From positions 2,855 to 17,009 of the forward strand of contig LT636084.1 of the NCBI GenBank assembly GCA_900128565.1: a stretch of 14,155 bases of DNA, given 5' to 3'. Position 1 is the first letter of the stretch. Every line of letters starts with the position of its first letter. A model generated the notes under the pieces. The model had not been told where the DNA came from, searched no databases, and worked only from the letters and a program-made list of their open reading frames with translations. The position numbers and the translations under genes were made by a program. Shown piece after piece: positions 7,697 to 14,155 of the stretch. This DNA comes from Stramenopiles sp. TOSAG23-6 (Eukaryota; Sar).

Positions 7697-8038
7697 TTTA
7701 ATTAATCTTGGAAAACCAAATTCCCCCAAATTTTAATCTCTCTTTTCAGAATTTCAATGATTTNAGCAGCTACGAGCAGGTATTTATGCGGTACTCGTTA
7801 GACGCAAGAATTATAATAATAATATAGCAACGAACAAACTATTTTGTACTTCCACGAACAGGTAGGTGAAGTATTACTATCATATGATTTGCTGTGTACG
7901 TGGATTTCTGCCGTTAAAATGGTGTTACCCGGTAACGAAAAAGTCAGCGTGAAGCTCCCGATAAACCCATTTGTTGTTTGTTTTGTTCGGTGTTTCGTCG
8001 TCTGTATTCCTCGTCATAAACACAAAATTTAAAGTAAA
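7697..8038. promoter_or_regulatory. Divergent promoter and leader between the TLC-like gene and RPS15A
   Basis: The interval lies between two divergently transcribed genes. It holds an ambiguous base N at 7764, a strong 5'-splice-like CAG|GTAGGT (7859-7867), an ATG-initiated 37-codon upstream frame (7919-8032) that ends six bases before the RPS15A start, a perfect 13-bp dyad (7924-7936), and a pyrimidine-rich stretch (7966-8016) close to the ribosomal gene. Splicing from 7862 to the CAG ending at 7947 would give an 86-nt 5'-UTR intron and remove the upstream ATG. This is inference. Confidence 0.5.
7924..7936. promoter_or_regulatory. Perfect dyad GTTACC-C-GGTAAC (X-box-like)
   Basis: This is a perfect 13-bp inverted repeat with a one-base centre. 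It fits the RFX X-box consensus GTNRCC-N(0-3)-RGYAAC. It lies 103 bp before the RPS15A ATG and 228 bp before the TLC-like ATG. Whether RFX factors act in this organism is unknown, and the match may be chance. Confidence 0.35.
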
Positions 8039-8431
8039 ATGGTGCGCATGGGTGTTCTCGCGGATTCGCTCCGTACAATTTCTAACGCTGAAAAGCGTGG
8101 TAAACGTCAAGTTATCGTCAGACCAGTCTCCAAGGTTTTGATTAAATTCCTTCAGTGCATGCAGAAGGCTGACTACATTGGTGAGTTCGAGATCGTCGAT
8201 GACCACCGTGCTGGTAAGGTCGTCATTGAGCTCACTGGTCGCATCAACAAATGTGGTGTTGTATCCCCACGCTTCGATGTCAAAGGTAAAGATATGGAAA
8301 AATGGATTGCTAACCTCCTTCCTTCTCGTCTTTTTGGACACATTGTCCTCACAACTTCTTACGGAATCATGGATCACGAAGAAGCAAAGCGCAAGAAGAC
8401 TGGTGGAAAGCTTCTTGGCTTCTTTTACTAA
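8039..8431 (+). CDS. RPS15A: 40S ribosomal protein uS8 (RPS15A / yeast S22)
   Basis: A complete 130-residue protein, exactly the length of animal and yeast RPS15A, in a single exon. Its motifs run the full length: [52 protein letters not shown], the DMEKW helix, NLLPSR, and the C-terminal [21 protein letters not shown]. uS8 binds the central domain of 18S rRNA and is needed for early 40S assembly. Codon choice differs from the neighbours, with many C-ending codons (ATC, CTC, GTC, AAG), as expected for translational selection in a highly expressed gene. The start is fixed by the invariant MVRM N-terminus. Confidence 0.98.
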   Translation: MVRMGVLADSLRTISNAEKRGKRQVIVRPVSKVLIKFLQCMQKADYIGEFEIVDDHRAGKVVIELTGRINKCGVVSPRFDVKGKDMEKWIANLLPSRLFGHIVLTTSYGIMDHEEAKRKKTGGKLLGFFY

Positions 8432-8783
8432 GTATGTTTTGTAATAATATTTGCGCTGCAAAGATACGTATCTTGGACAATTATTATTGTCGTTGGTGTC
8501 GTAAACTCATTTTACTGAGGAACAATTTGGTGTTTGCAAGCCCTAGTATATAACACAACATACGATGTTTGATTTTGTTCTACGTTTTTCTGTTGTCTAT
8601 AACTAGGTACCTTGTGACACCGTCCTTCATATTTACTCTAATGCATATTATGTCTCAATTAGTGACTTTATATGTATTTATTAATGATTAAATTATGAAC
8701 TGAGGAAGATTTAATGATTTTTTATTGTTTTTGTTTTCTTTCTAGAAGTTTTTTAGATTTTTTAGATAGACACGCTCTTACTA
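8432..8783. other. 3' intergenic region between convergent RPS15A and RNase HII
   Basis: No gene is seen. It should hold both 3' UTRs. Two dyads lie just after RPS15A (8461-8491, separate entry). The last 90 bases are T-rich on the plus strand, hence A-rich for the RNase HII transcript. No tRNA-like fold was found by eye. Confidence 0.55.
8461..8491. repeat. Adjacent palindrome and hairpin in the RPS15A 3' flank
   Basis: AAGATACGTATCTT (8461-8474) is a perfect 14-bp palindrome. One base later, GACAAT-TATT-ATTGTC (8476-8491) forms a 6-bp stem with a 4-base loop. Both would be in the 3' UTR of the RPS15A mRNA if the transcript extends this far, about 30-60 bases past the stop. The function is unknown. 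Confidence 0.5.
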
Positions 8784-10094
8784 TTAGGGTTTGGGTTTAT
8801 ATTGTAGTTGCTTTTTAGACATATTTTTGAGAGGTGCAAATGTAAGTCTATGAATAGGACAAGCTCCATGTTTGAAACATTGGGCTTTGTGAAAAGCAGT
8901 TGGGTATCCTTTGTTTTTTTCAAATTCGTAGTGGGGCCATTTCACGTGATATTCTTTCATTAATTTATCACGAGTGACTTTTGCTATAATTGATGCTGCA
9001 GCAATAGAGAAAACTTTCGAATCCCCCTTTATAACATTTTCTACTTGACAATGTTCAACAAACTGACCTCGATAAGTCACTTTAGTTGGTTCTTCTTCAG
9101 TATTGTTCAATTTAATGGAAGAAACCTTTGCTTTCGTTTTCTTTTTATTTACTTTTTTAGTCTTTGTAGCTTTCAATTTTAATTTTTTTTTCCTGTAATA
9201 TTCATGTGTTGGTTCAGGAATATCTCTAGGATCTCTAGGGCCATCTACAAGAACGTAATCTACAGGATTATTATTGTCACTGTCATTAATAGATTGAACT
9301 GAAAGTCTCATTGCTTCCATCGATGCCTGTAAAATATTAATTTCATCTATGCGATTATGAGGTATAATCGATACACCATATCGAATACGTGGATCAGTAG
9401 TAAGTTGGTTAAATAATTTTATTCTCATTTCTTCGCTCATTTTTTTTGAGTCAGTGACACCTTCGAAGAAAATACCAGGTGGTACTACACAAGCAGCAGC
9501 AACAACTGGGCCTGCGAGAGGTCCTCTACCTAATATATAGTATAATAACAAATATCTATATAAATTAGTACAACAAAAAGATACAAAAAAACTTTAAAAC
9601 ACATAAACAAATAAGCAAAACTTACCCGCTTCATCGGTCCCCGCAATACATTTGTATCCTTGGGCAGTTAATTCATCTTCTCTGGATTTTGTCAGACCAA
9701 TCACAGGTTTTTTTCCTTTTTTACTCCCAACTAAATCTTTCTTTGTAACTGTTTTTTTCTCTGAAGCTTTACGGGGCTTTCTCGTTCGTTTTGAACTAGC
9801 TGCTGTTGCTGTTTTTTTCTCTGAAGCTTTACGGGGCTTTCTCGTTCGTTTTGAAGTAGTTAGTTTTTTTGTGTTTTTTTTTCTTTTTACATTTCGTCCG
9901 TTCTGGACAGGCACGTTTTCCAAGTCACTGACATTTTCTTCATTTTCAGTTTTCTCACTTTCCCGTGACTGAGAACTCAAAAGTGCTTCAGAGGCGCGTC
10001 GTGCCCTCTTATGCAAACGTTCTCTGGATGGTGGTGGTGATACTACTCTATCGTCAAAGCTCACGCGCCTTTTCTGCGAACGCGTTACAACCAT
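8784..10094 (-). CDS. rnhB: Bacterial-type ribonuclease HII, two exons, basic N-terminal extension
   Basis: RNase HII cleaves RNA in RNA-DNA hybrids and starts removal of single ribonucleotides from DNA. Exon 1 is 10094-9626 and exon 2 is 9529-8784; joined they give 404 residues. The intron (9625-9530, GTAAGT...TTAG) splits the active-site motif: exon 1 ends GTDEA-G and exon 2 begins GRGPLAGP. The metal ligands are D154, E155, D252 (LVDGP) and D326 (KGDSK). The GRG junction-recognition motif is 157-159. DSKKMSE, AAASIIAKVTRDKLM and KGYPTAFH complete the family pattern. The core is bacterial-type rather than the eukaryotic RNase H2A type, suggesting organelle or horizontal ancestry (inference). 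A Lys-rich insertion of about 45 residues lies at 262-310. The first 145 residues are a basic extension with nuclear-signal-like runs and a tandem repeat. In-frame TTGs at 10109 and 9551 were not used as starts. Confidence 0.93.
9530..9625 (-). other. Spliceosomal intron (96 nt) in the RNase HII gene
   Basis: Minus-strand GCGG|GTAAGTTTT at the donor and TATATTAG|GTAGAGG at the acceptor. Removal restores an unbroken GTDEAGRGPLAGP motif in frame. Without splicing, translation stops after GTDEAGKFCLFVYVF. This is the best-supported intron in the window. Confidence 0.93.
9749..9855. repeat. 60-bp-period tandem repeat in RNase HII exon 1
   Basis: Bases 9749-9795 and 9809-9855 are identical over 47 bp at a spacing of exactly 60 bp. 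They encode a 20-residue period whose shared part is SKRTRKPRKASEKKT, seen at residues 81-95 and 101-115. Perfect DNA identity points to a recent duplication. The added basic clusters may strengthen nuclear import or nucleic-acid binding. Confidence 0.9.
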
Positions 10095-10366
10095 AATATT
10101 GTTGATCAAGTTTTAGTAAGAACTTCTTCCTAAATAGGAATAATGAATGTCGGAATGATATGAAGCATCAAAAAAATTGCGCAAAAACTTACAGTCAAAA
10201 AAGATACCCGGTACTAGCCCTAACCCTACGTATTTTATATATTCAGCACTCTCCAACGAAATGCAAAAAAACAATACTCAAGTAGTACTAGAACTTACTG
10301 TACCAAGCTGCAAGTAGAAATTCTACCAGTAGCCATCGCATTGATTTAATCACCGACTCAAAAAGA
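10095..10366. promoter_or_regulatory. Divergent promoter (RNase HII / DIM1) with a telomere-like box
   Basis: A 272-bp head-to-head interval. CCCTAACCCTA (10218-10228) lies about 124 bp from the RNase HII ATG and 139 bp from the DIM1 ATG. It resembles the plant telo-box AAACCCTAA, which is found upstream of translation-related genes. No TATA box can be assigned with confidence. Confidence 0.5.
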
Positions 10367-11371
10367 ATGCCCAAAGTTTCGCGTAAAGCTACACATGCTA
10401 AAAAGGCTCCAGGTCCTCTTCCAACTGGTGCAAAGGGTGGTCGTGGTCAGCATTTCTTAAAAAATCCAGCTGTTGTTAGAGGAATTGTCGCCAAAGCCAA
10501 GTTAAAGTCCACCGATATTGCCCTTGAAATTGGTTGCGGTAATGGTATCATGACAATTCAGATGTTAGAAATATGTAAAAAGGTCATTGTTGTAGAAATT
10601 GATCCGCGTATGATCATGGAGGTTAAAAAAAGAGTACAAGGAACAGATCTACAGCACAAGCTTGAGGTCATTAAAGGGGATGCTCTTAAAGTTGATTTGC
10701 CTTACTTTGACGTTTGTGTAGCTAATATTCCATATCAGATATCTTCAGCTCTTACTTTTAAACTTATTGCACACCGTCCGTTTTTTCGTTCAGCTGTTAT
10801 TATGTTTCAAGAAGAATTTGCAATGAGACTTTCAGCTCAACCAGGCTCAGCAATGTATTGCCGACTTGCAGTCAATTGTCAGCTTCTCGCCAAGGTATCA
10901 CAGTTAATGAAAGTTTCAAAGAATAATTTTAGGCCTCCACCAAAGGTTGAATCTCGTGTTGTTCGTATTGAACCGCGTGTACCTGCACCACCGGTGAACT
11001 TTTTAGAGTGGGACGGATTGGTCAAACTTTGCTTTAATCGTAAAAACAAGACTTTAGGTTCTATTTTCCGACAGAAAAAATTATTATCACTGTTGGAAAA
11101 GAATACATCTACTATTCGTTCACTATCTAGTAATAATAATAATGGAAATACAAATAGTGTAAATGAAACTGATATGATGGATGTTCAAGTGAGTGAGGGT
11201 AAAAAGAGGAAAAGAGCATTCAAAAATGCATCTGAACATTTCAAGAAACTTGTAGAAAAAGTATTGGCAGAAACGAAAACTTCGACACGTCGCTCATCGC
11301 AGTTAACAATAGATAATTTCCTTGAATTGCTTGCGGCATTTAACAAAGCTGGTATTCATTTTACTGTTTGA
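10367..11371 (+). CDS. DIM1: 18S rRNA adenine dimethyltransferase DIM1 (KsgA/Dim1 family)
   Basis: A 334-residue Rossmann-fold methyltransferase that dimethylates two adjacent adenines in the 3' terminal loop of 18S rRNA, using S-adenosylmethionine, and takes part in 40S maturation. GQHFLKNP at 27-34 is the family N-terminus. The SAM-binding loop EIGCGNG is at 54-60 and the acidic SAM residue E78 lies in VEIDPRM. The catalytic N-I-P-Y motif is at 120-123 and FRPPPKVES at 188-196, with CFNRKNKTL at 222-230. The short basic N-terminus (KVSRKATHAKKAPG) and C-terminal extension mark the eukaryotic cytosolic/nucleolar form rather than a mitochondrial KsgA. An Asn-rich, low-complexity insert (255-283) separates the core from the C-terminal helices, making the protein slightly longer than the human one of about 313 residues. 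The ATG at 10367 precedes the expected MPKVxRxK start. Confidence 0.96.
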   Translation: MPKVSRKATHAKKAPGPLPTGAKGGRGQHFLKNPAVVRGIVAKAKLKSTDIALEIGCGNGIMTIQMLEICKKVIVVEIDPRMIMEVKKRVQGTDLQHKLEVIKGDALKVDLPYFDVCVANIPYQISSALTFKLIAHRPFFRSAVIMFQEEFAMRLSAQPGSAMYCRLAVNCQLLAKVSQLMKVSKNNFRPPPKVESRVVRIEPRVPAPPVNFLEWDGLVKLCFNRKNKTLGSIFRQKKLLSLLEKNTSTIRSLSSNNNNGNTNSVNETDMMDVQVSEGKKRKRAFKNASEHFKKLVEKVLAETKTSTRRSSQLTIDNFLELLAAFNKAGIHFTV

Positions 11372-11390
11372 ATATAAACAAAAACTAACT

Positions 11391-11471
11391 TTTATTTATT
11401 TAATACACTAGAGGATCTTTATTTATTTAATGCACTAGAGGATCTTTATTTATTTAATGCACTAGAGGATC
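11391..11471. repeat. 27-bp tandem repeat, three units, across the LRR gene stop
   Basis: Three head-to-tail 27-bp units (11391-11417, 11418-11444, 11445-11471) begin TTTATTTATTTAAT and end CACTAGAGGATC. Unit 1 differs by one base (A for G at position 15) and units 2 and 3 are identical. The right-hand unit encodes the last residues and stop of the LRR gene. The other two lie in the gap to DIM1. On the minus strand each unit carries an AATAAA-type poly(A) signal. Confidence 0.93.
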
Positions 11472-12875
11472 TTTACCATGTTTTTTAATTCTAGCTGCTC
11501 GAGCAATTTCAAATCTATTATCCCAATTTTTACAATTATAGGAGGATACGCACGCATTTCCTTCAAGACAGCTACAAGATGAATTATCTAACATATTACT
11601 AATGTCATGATTATCTAATTGTGTGTGTGTATCTATAGTAACACTGCGTATAACCTGATTTCGTGATACACCATCGATATATTTTAAATGGCTTATTTGT
11701 TTTCTTAATTTTTGCACTATTTCTTTATATTCGTTTTTCTCATTGCAAGGATTACCCCGAAGATCAAGTTCTGTTAACCATTTTAATGATTCCAATAAGG
11801 AAATATTTTCTGTATCTTCAACACAATTATTGGCTAAACATAATTTGCATAGCTGTGTTGGCCAAATAAGTGAATTTAATGGTAGGTTTGACAGTGAACA
11901 ATTTTCTGCACGAAATTCACGAAGTTGTGGGGCACTTTGTAAGAATGTTAATGGATGTTTTTTATGTATTTGTATATTTTCTAAAGATGTTGTATGATTT
12001 CGTGTAGTCTCTATGTAATTAGATAAAGAATTTCCACTGATATCTAAGACAAGTAACTTTGGAAATCCACTTAGTTCTGGAATTTGTTTAAGTGTTCCAT
12101 TGGTTAATCGAAGAATACGAAGCCAGCATGGCGAGGCAACAGAACCCCATGAAGCAACAGCATCTTCAGATATGTCTGAGTCAGAACATGTCAAGGCAAC
12201 AATTTTATTTGATAAAATATCATTCCAAATGATATTTTTAAGTGGCGGCGTGACTGGTGATAACACTAAATGTTCAGCAAATATAGTTGATGTTGCTACA
12301 TTATCTATAATATTCATTTTTGAGTTCTCTAACTCAGTCCTTGTTTTATCTACGACGAGTAAATTTGAATCTAATACAGAAAATGTTTTACCAGGTATTA
12401 TAATACACTTTTTACCTGAAGTTGATTTCTTTTTGGTACTTTTCAAACGTCGGTTTCGTTGTTTTCTTTTAGTATTCAGAGTAGTTTTGGATGTTGTTTT
12501 GCGTTTGCTCTTTTTATTTTGCTTGATAGAAATATGCTTGCAACACTCTTCGACACACCTAGACGATAATACGACCTCAAGGCACAACTTTCCAGATTCA
12601 ATTCTCACCCATTCATCATTCGGAGACATCTGACCTCCAAAAGGGGACTTGAATTTTCGCCAAGGATCTGATAATAGTGCAGAAATTTTCTTCTTTAATT
12701 TCAAATATTCGTTCCTGACTGCTGAAAATGCAGCCTCTTCACCTTTTGCTTTCAACACACGAGTGTATATTTCTTGTAGGTTTCTTCTAGCTTTATTCCT
12801 TTCTTCTCCATTCAAAAGTAATCTTCCGTCACACTCTGACTGTAGTTTCACTTCTATTGATGCAGCTGAGCCCAT
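11454..12875 (-). CDS. Leucine-rich-repeat protein with LRRcap and probable N-myristoylation signal
   Basis: A 473-residue protein with no named family recognised. The N-terminus MGSAAS fits the N-myristoylation pattern (G2, S6), suggesting membrane attachment. Residues 22-70 are a helical Lys/Glu-rich segment. Residues 119-156 are a strongly basic Lys/Arg/Thr tract that could act with the lipid for membrane binding or as a nuclear signal. Residues about 226-375 hold SDS22-like leucine-rich repeats (LVLDISGNSLS, LCKLCLANNCVE, LTELDLRGNPC), followed by an LRRcap (NEYKEIVQKL...LKYIDGV, 382-403). The Cys-rich stretch 434-448 has no clear metal pattern. SDS22-type LRRs with an LRRcap are common among ciliary assembly proteins such as the DNAAF and LRRC families, so a ciliary role is plausible but inferred. 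The C-terminus lies in the 27-bp tandem repeat. Confidence 0.82.
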   Translation of the reverse strand: MGSAASIEVKLQSECDGRLLLNGEERNKARRNLQEIYTRVLKAKGEEAAFSAVRNEYLKLKKKISALLSDPWRKFKSPFGGQMSPNDEWVRIESGKLCLEVVLSSRCVEECCKHISIKQNKKSKRKTTSKTTLNTKRKQRNRRLKSTKKKSTSGKKCIIIPGKTFSVLDSNLLVVDKTRTELENSKMNIIDNVATSTIFAEHLVLSPVTPPLKNIIWNDILSNKIVALTCSDSDISEDAVASWGSVASPCWLRILRLTNGTLKQIPELSGFPKLLVLDISGNSLSNYIETTRNHTTSLENIQIHKKHPLTFLQSAPQLREFRAENCSLSNLPLNSLIWPTQLCKLCLANNCVEDTENISLLESLKWLTELDLRGNPCNEKNEYKEIVQKLRKQISHLKYIDGVSRNQVIRSVTIDTHTQLDNHDISNMLDNSSCSCLEGNACVSSYNCKNWDNRFEIARAARIKKHGKDPLVH

Positions 12876-13125
12876 TGATGAGTAGGGAAGTATTTTATAC
12901 TAAACTCATTAGAATATGCTTTTAATTTAATCAGCAAAGTAATCTTATGTAAGCCCTGGAGACTGTGTTGGATCCTTGACCAACCTTGACCAACCTGTGT
13001 CGGTCTAGATCATGTGAAACTGTCATAACCCTAACCCTAAGACATTCGCGAGCATGCATCAAATCTGAAATTTTCTTCCATCGAACAACAATACTAGATA
13101 CCTTTCTTCTCCATATTTAGTAAAC
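12876..13125. promoter_or_regulatory. Divergent promoter (LRR gene / coiled-coil gene) with telomere-like and direct repeats
   Basis: A 250-bp head-to-head interval. It contains CCTTGACCAA twice in tandem (12974-12993, followed by CC) and TAACCCTAACCCTAA (13026-13040). The latter is two full copies of the vertebrate-type telomere unit, 86 bp before the coiled-coil ATG and about 150 bp from the LRR ATG. This is the second divergent promoter in the window with such a box. Confidence 0.55.
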
Positions 13126-14065
13126 ATGGAAAATGATATTCGTTCACCTTGGGCAGTTGTGCTAGAAATATGTGGATGTGAACCCAATGAGAAAATGGTA
13201 ACAATAGAACAGTTATTTCATGCAATGCCCCATTTTGTCGGTCGTGTTTTAGATTCATCAGAAAAAGCACAAGTGCAAGCTGCTTTTGGAGCACAATCTA
13301 CTTCTCACAAAATATCTTCGGACGATTTTTCAAAAGTAATGGGAATATTTCTTGATCAGCAGCCGGACAATGAGACAGATGAAGAAAATGAATACTCAGA
13401 AGAAAATGGAAGTGATACATCTATTTTTAGTCATTCAAATAATGATAAAGATAGTACAACACCACCATCTAACTTAAACGATTCTAATCAGATAGAAATC
13501 TTAGAAGAGTCTTTACGTGTAGCAAACACATATACAAAAAAGGAATCTCGTCGCGCAGCTCATTTACAGCATAAACTCGATGCAGCAGAACATCATCATC
13601 ATATGCTGGAAGATGAAATAAAAACATTGAAGCAAAGATTAGTTACGTCAGACCGAAAACTGGGGTTAGAGAAGAAGCAAAAAGATCAAGTTTGTGACGA
13701 TATGAAAGAACAAGCAGAAGCATTTACTAAAATACAACAACAACTAGAAGAAGCTAAAAAAACAAATCAATCATTATCTACACAATTGGAAAAAATACAA
13801 AATACACCAAATGATTCAATCACAGATGAAATAATATCTACGATACAAAAAACAGAACAACAAAAAAAGGCTGATTTGCTATTTGTACAAAAACTACAGT
13901 CAGATTTGAATAATGCTCTACAAGAATTAGTTATCTTGCGCAAAGAAAAATTAGATCTATCATTTAAAGTTGATACATACAGTGTAGAGTTAGATGCAAC
14001 AAAGAGTGATTTGAAAGACACAAAAAATATTCTCGATTCTGTACAGAAACAAAACCGAGCATTAT
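13126..14065 (+). CDS. Coiled-coil protein, first exon (3' partial)
   Basis: ATG 13126 opens a frame that has no stop before the window edge. Coding character ends at 14065, giving 313 codons plus one base; from there the sequence turns T-rich after a donor-like T|GTATGT. Residues 8-76 look helical with a weak EF-hand-like spacing (KMVTIEQLFHAM, HKISSDDFSKVM), but the calcium-binding loops are not canonical. Residues 80-120 are acidic and Ser/Asn-rich, likely disordered. From about 122 to the exon end is a long coiled coil rich in Glu, Lys, Gln and Leu (for example ILEESLRVAN, LEDEIKTLKQRL). EF-hand-like heads followed by coiled coil occur in cytoskeletal adaptors (ninein, KASH5, Hook-like), but no family is assigned. 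It is divergent from the LRR gene. Confidence 0.75.
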
Positions 14066-14155
14066 GTATGTTTTATTTTTTTTCAAATTTAATTTTTTTT
14101 GTACGAAATTTTGTACCTAACGATTTTTTTTTTGAAATATTTTTCCAAAATACAT
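14066..14155 (+). other. Probable intron, cut by the window edge
   Basis: It begins GTATGTTTTATT after a coding exon. Nearly all translated residues beyond this point would be Phe, Asn, Ile or Leu from T-runs, in contrast with the Lys/Glu/Gln-rich exon. A branch-like CCTAAC (14116-14121) is followed by T-rich sequence, so the acceptor is expected just past the window end. Confidence 0.65.

Noticed and set aside
7925-8461. 178-codon open frame on the minus strand over RPS15A
   Set aside because: It is a shadow frame of a highly conserved ribosomal gene. No motif or start context supports it.
8784-8798. TTAGGGTTTGGGTTT, telomere-like, at the end of the RNase HII gene
   Set aside because: It encodes the C-terminal Lys-Pro-Lys-Pro and the stop codon on the minus strand and is degenerate (TTTGGG), so coincidence is more likely than a telomeric element.
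12100-12633. 177-codon open frame on the plus strand
   Set aside because: It is antisense to the LRR gene. Its Leu/Phe/Val-rich run (about 350-470 bases in) is the complement of the Lys/Arg-rich tract, not a membrane protein.
1-14155. Bacterial or viral origin of the window, suggested by the bacterial-type RNase HII and mostly single-exon genes
   Set aside because: RPS15A, DIM1, MKS1 and a GT-AG intron within RNase HII are decisive for a eukaryotic nuclear genome. No capsid, integrase or transposase genes are present.
13126-14155. Coding frame continuing to the window edge
   Set aside because: It is open, but after 14065 the codons become T-run derived and a GTATGT donor occurs exactly at the change, so an intron is the better reading.

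Overview
The window is AT-rich nuclear DNA from a ciliated, compact-genome protist. The eukaryotic evidence is a complete 40S ribosomal protein uS8/RPS15A, an 18S rRNA dimethylase (DIM1), an MKS1 ciliary transition-zone protein, a GT-AG intron that splits the RNase HII active-site motif, and two short promoter copies of the TTAGGG-type telomere unit. The mix of a bacterial-type RNase HII, a plant-like class IV aminotransferase and a TLC-like membrane protein of a kind I associate with algae and stramenopiles suggests a stramenopile-like lineage. That placement is inference only.

Layout, left to right: MKS1 (+, 5' end off the window); a class IV PLP aminotransferase (+); a ZNF706-type small zinc-finger protein (-, convergent, 34 bp away); a divergent promoter with T-tracts and TGAATCA-type sites; a 754-residue multidomain protein (+) with an eEF1B-GEF-like N-terminus, an AIR9/Ig-like middle and an aromatic OCRE-like tail; a TLC-like multispanning membrane protein (-, convergent, 30 bp away, with a probable in-frame intron); RPS15A (+); a two-exon bacterial-type RNase HII (-); DIM1 (+, divergent from RNase HII); a leucine-rich-repeat protein (-, with a 27-bp tandem repeat across its stop codon); and the first exon of a coiled-coil protein (+) that runs into an intron at the right edge.

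The genes do not form a pathway. Two themes recur. One is ribosome and translation (RPS15A, DIM1, and an eEF1B-like domain in the large protein). The other is cilium or cytoskeleton (MKS1; possibly the AIR9-like protein, the LRR protein and the coiled-coil protein, by inference). Genes alternate between head-to-head and tail-to-tail pairs with very short 3' gaps. I saw no mobile element, tRNA, rRNA or CRISPR array. The best candidate for something undescribed is the 754-residue protein, whose domain combination I do not recognise from any described family.
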